This document shows, in pieces, positions 5,515-6,385 of a DNA stretch of 6,385 bases (positions are counted from its first letter, which is position 1; the number at the start of each line of letters is the position of its first letter). Position numbers and translations under genes: made by a program. Below the pieces are notes generated by a model. The model worked only from the letters and a program-made list of their open reading frames with translations. It searched no databases and was not told where the DNA came from. The stretch is taken from the NCBI GenBank assembly GCA_023420795.1, contig JAEZVM010000278.1, positions 1 through 6,385 of the forward strand. Direction: 5' to 3'. Source of the DNA: Pseudomonadota bacterium. GTDB lineage: Bacteria > Pseudomonadota > Gammaproteobacteria > Burkholderiales > Burkholderiaceae_D.

Positions 5515-6385
5515 GTTAAGATCATCGTTCTCATAACGCTCTTCCACCTGCCAGCCTCCGGTTTCAATGGCGACTTTGATTTCTCCTGCCTCGTTCGAAA
5601 AAATACGGTCTGTGATGCCGTTTTGATCTGTTATTCCACTAGTCAGGAATGAGCCGTCTTCCTTGAAAACATGGTACGTTTTGCCAGCGGTCGTGAAGCC
5701 GAGTCCTTCGTTTCCGGCGAGGTGAGATAAATCAATCTGCTGGCTGAAGAGCGGTTGATCCTGGTGGAGGTGAAATTGCGGTTCGCTCTTTGGTAGTGAA
5801 GGTAGTGCGCAGGTGCGGCTCGCCGGCCCGCTCAAGTCCTTCATCGCCGCCTTGAATTCCACCTTGCCCGGCGCATGGATCTCGATATTACCGCTGCTGA
5901 TCTTCACATAGGCGCCGCCGGCGGTGAGCATGACATGTTCCTTCGCCGCGACTTCGGCTTTCGCGTGCGTGCTGATGATGTTCACATCCTTGTTCGCCGC
6001 CGCTTTCAGCGCTCCGCTATGCGCCTGTATGTCAACCTTGCCGTGTGCGGCGTGGAGTTTGATGCCTTTGTCTCCATGCTGATTCCTGTCCGCCTTGGCG
6101 GCGCCGTAGGTGAACAGGCTGATACCTTCCTTGACCGAGGCGGCGAAATTGCGGCCGATGGTGGCGCTGGTATCTATGGAACCGGTAATGCTGATGTTAT
6201 CAGCGGTTGCGTGAACATCATGCGGTGTCGTCAGCACTATGCCGGCGGGTGCGCTGATGACGAGATCGGGACGGCCGAAGGCGGGAACTTTGCCAGCTCC
6301 GCCATGTTGCGGCGTGCCGATGCCGTCGGCGGTTTGCGCGAGCGATTCGATCGCTTGCGAGAGCACGGTTTCTGGCCTGGCATGG
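5494..6385 (-). CDS. vgrG: T6SS spike protein VgrG, C-terminal part (DUF2345 plus transthyretin-like tail)
   Basis: The frame is open to the right edge, so the gp27/gp5-like N-terminus and OB fold lie outside the window; 297 C-terminal residues are visible. VgrG trimers cap the Hcp tube of the T6SS and carry effectors. Counting from the codon at 6366, residues about 30-183 show the VgrG DUF2345 pattern: 'LVISAPAGIVLTTP', beta-helix-like repeats ('GIKLHAAHGKVDIQAHS', 'VMLTAGGAYVKISSGN') and the closing 'IEIHAPGKVEFKAA...SGPAS'. A tail of about 107 residues follows, with 'AGKTYHVFKEDG...GITDQNGITDRIF' resembling transthyretin/Ig-like extensions used in other VgrGs for cargo docking. Base composition drops at that junction: 36/60 G+C at 5941-6000 against 26/60 at 5581-5640. 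The GTG at 6366 is not a real start, because in-frame coding continues upstream (HARPET). Confidence 0.93.
   Translation of the reverse strand, partial: HARPETVLSQAIESLAQTADGIGTPQHGGAGKVPAFGRPDLVISAPAGIVLTTPHDVHATADNISITGSIDTSATIGRNFAASVKEGISLFTYGAAKADRNQHGDKGIKLHAAHGKVDIQAHSGALKAAANKDVNIISTHAKAEVAAKEHVMLTAGGAYVKISSGNIEIHAPGKVEFKAAMKDLSGPASRTCALPSLPKSEPQFHLHQDQPLFSQQIDLSHLAGNEGLGFTTAGKTYHVFKEDGSFLTSGITDQNGITDRIFSNEAGEIKVAIETGGWQVEERYENDDLNGEELFK

Noticed and set aside
6364..6366. GTG as the start of a short DUF2345 protein
   Set aside because: The frame continues open to the window edge with VgrG-like residues (HARPET), so the gene is cut by the window rather than starting here.
1..6385. CRISPR array, insertion sequence, tRNA or rRNA
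   Set aside because: No regularly spaced direct repeats, transposase frame, cloverleaf or rRNA-like stretch was seen on either strand.

Overview
The window looks like a Gram-negative proteobacterial chromosome. The GC-rich housekeeping genes, a class I DAHP synthase of the AroF/AroG/AroH type and type VI secretion (T6SS) parts suggest a betaproteobacterium, perhaps Burkholderiales/Oxalobacteraceae. That placement is an inference from gene style, not proven by the sequence.

Left part (1-1920, leftward): the N-terminus of an ornithine cyclodeaminase-like protein runs off the left edge. It lies 12 bp downstream of a complete aroG-type gene for the first step of the shikimate pathway. Upstream of aroG is a small PlsC-like acyltransferase gene. 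A 335-bp spacer (1921-2255) holds inverted repeats and a candidate promoter, and separates the acyltransferase from a divergent, rightward gene for a membrane-anchored diguanylate cyclase (2256-3359). That enzyme has an intact GGEEF active site and an intact inhibitory I-site.

Right part (3393-6385, leftward): three tightly packed genes form a T6SS vgrG cargo island. They are the C-terminal part of a VgrG spike protein with a DUF2345 region and a transthyretin/Ig-like tail, a LysM + Ig-like + N-acetylmuramidase (DUF3380/PF11860) protein with no signal peptide, and a secreted protein with a C-terminal SH3-like domain. The first pair overlaps by 4 bp (ATGA) and the second pair is 5 bp apart. 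The natural reading is spike, then peptidoglycan-degrading effector, then periplasmic immunity protein.

The cargo genes are clearly richer in AT than the vgrG core and the housekeeping genes. The change begins inside vgrG, just after the conserved DUF2345 region, as expected where effector modules are exchanged by recombination. The effector-immunity pair is the most interesting content: the domain combination and the SH3-bearing putative immunity protein deserve follow-up. The rest of the window is ordinary chromosome.
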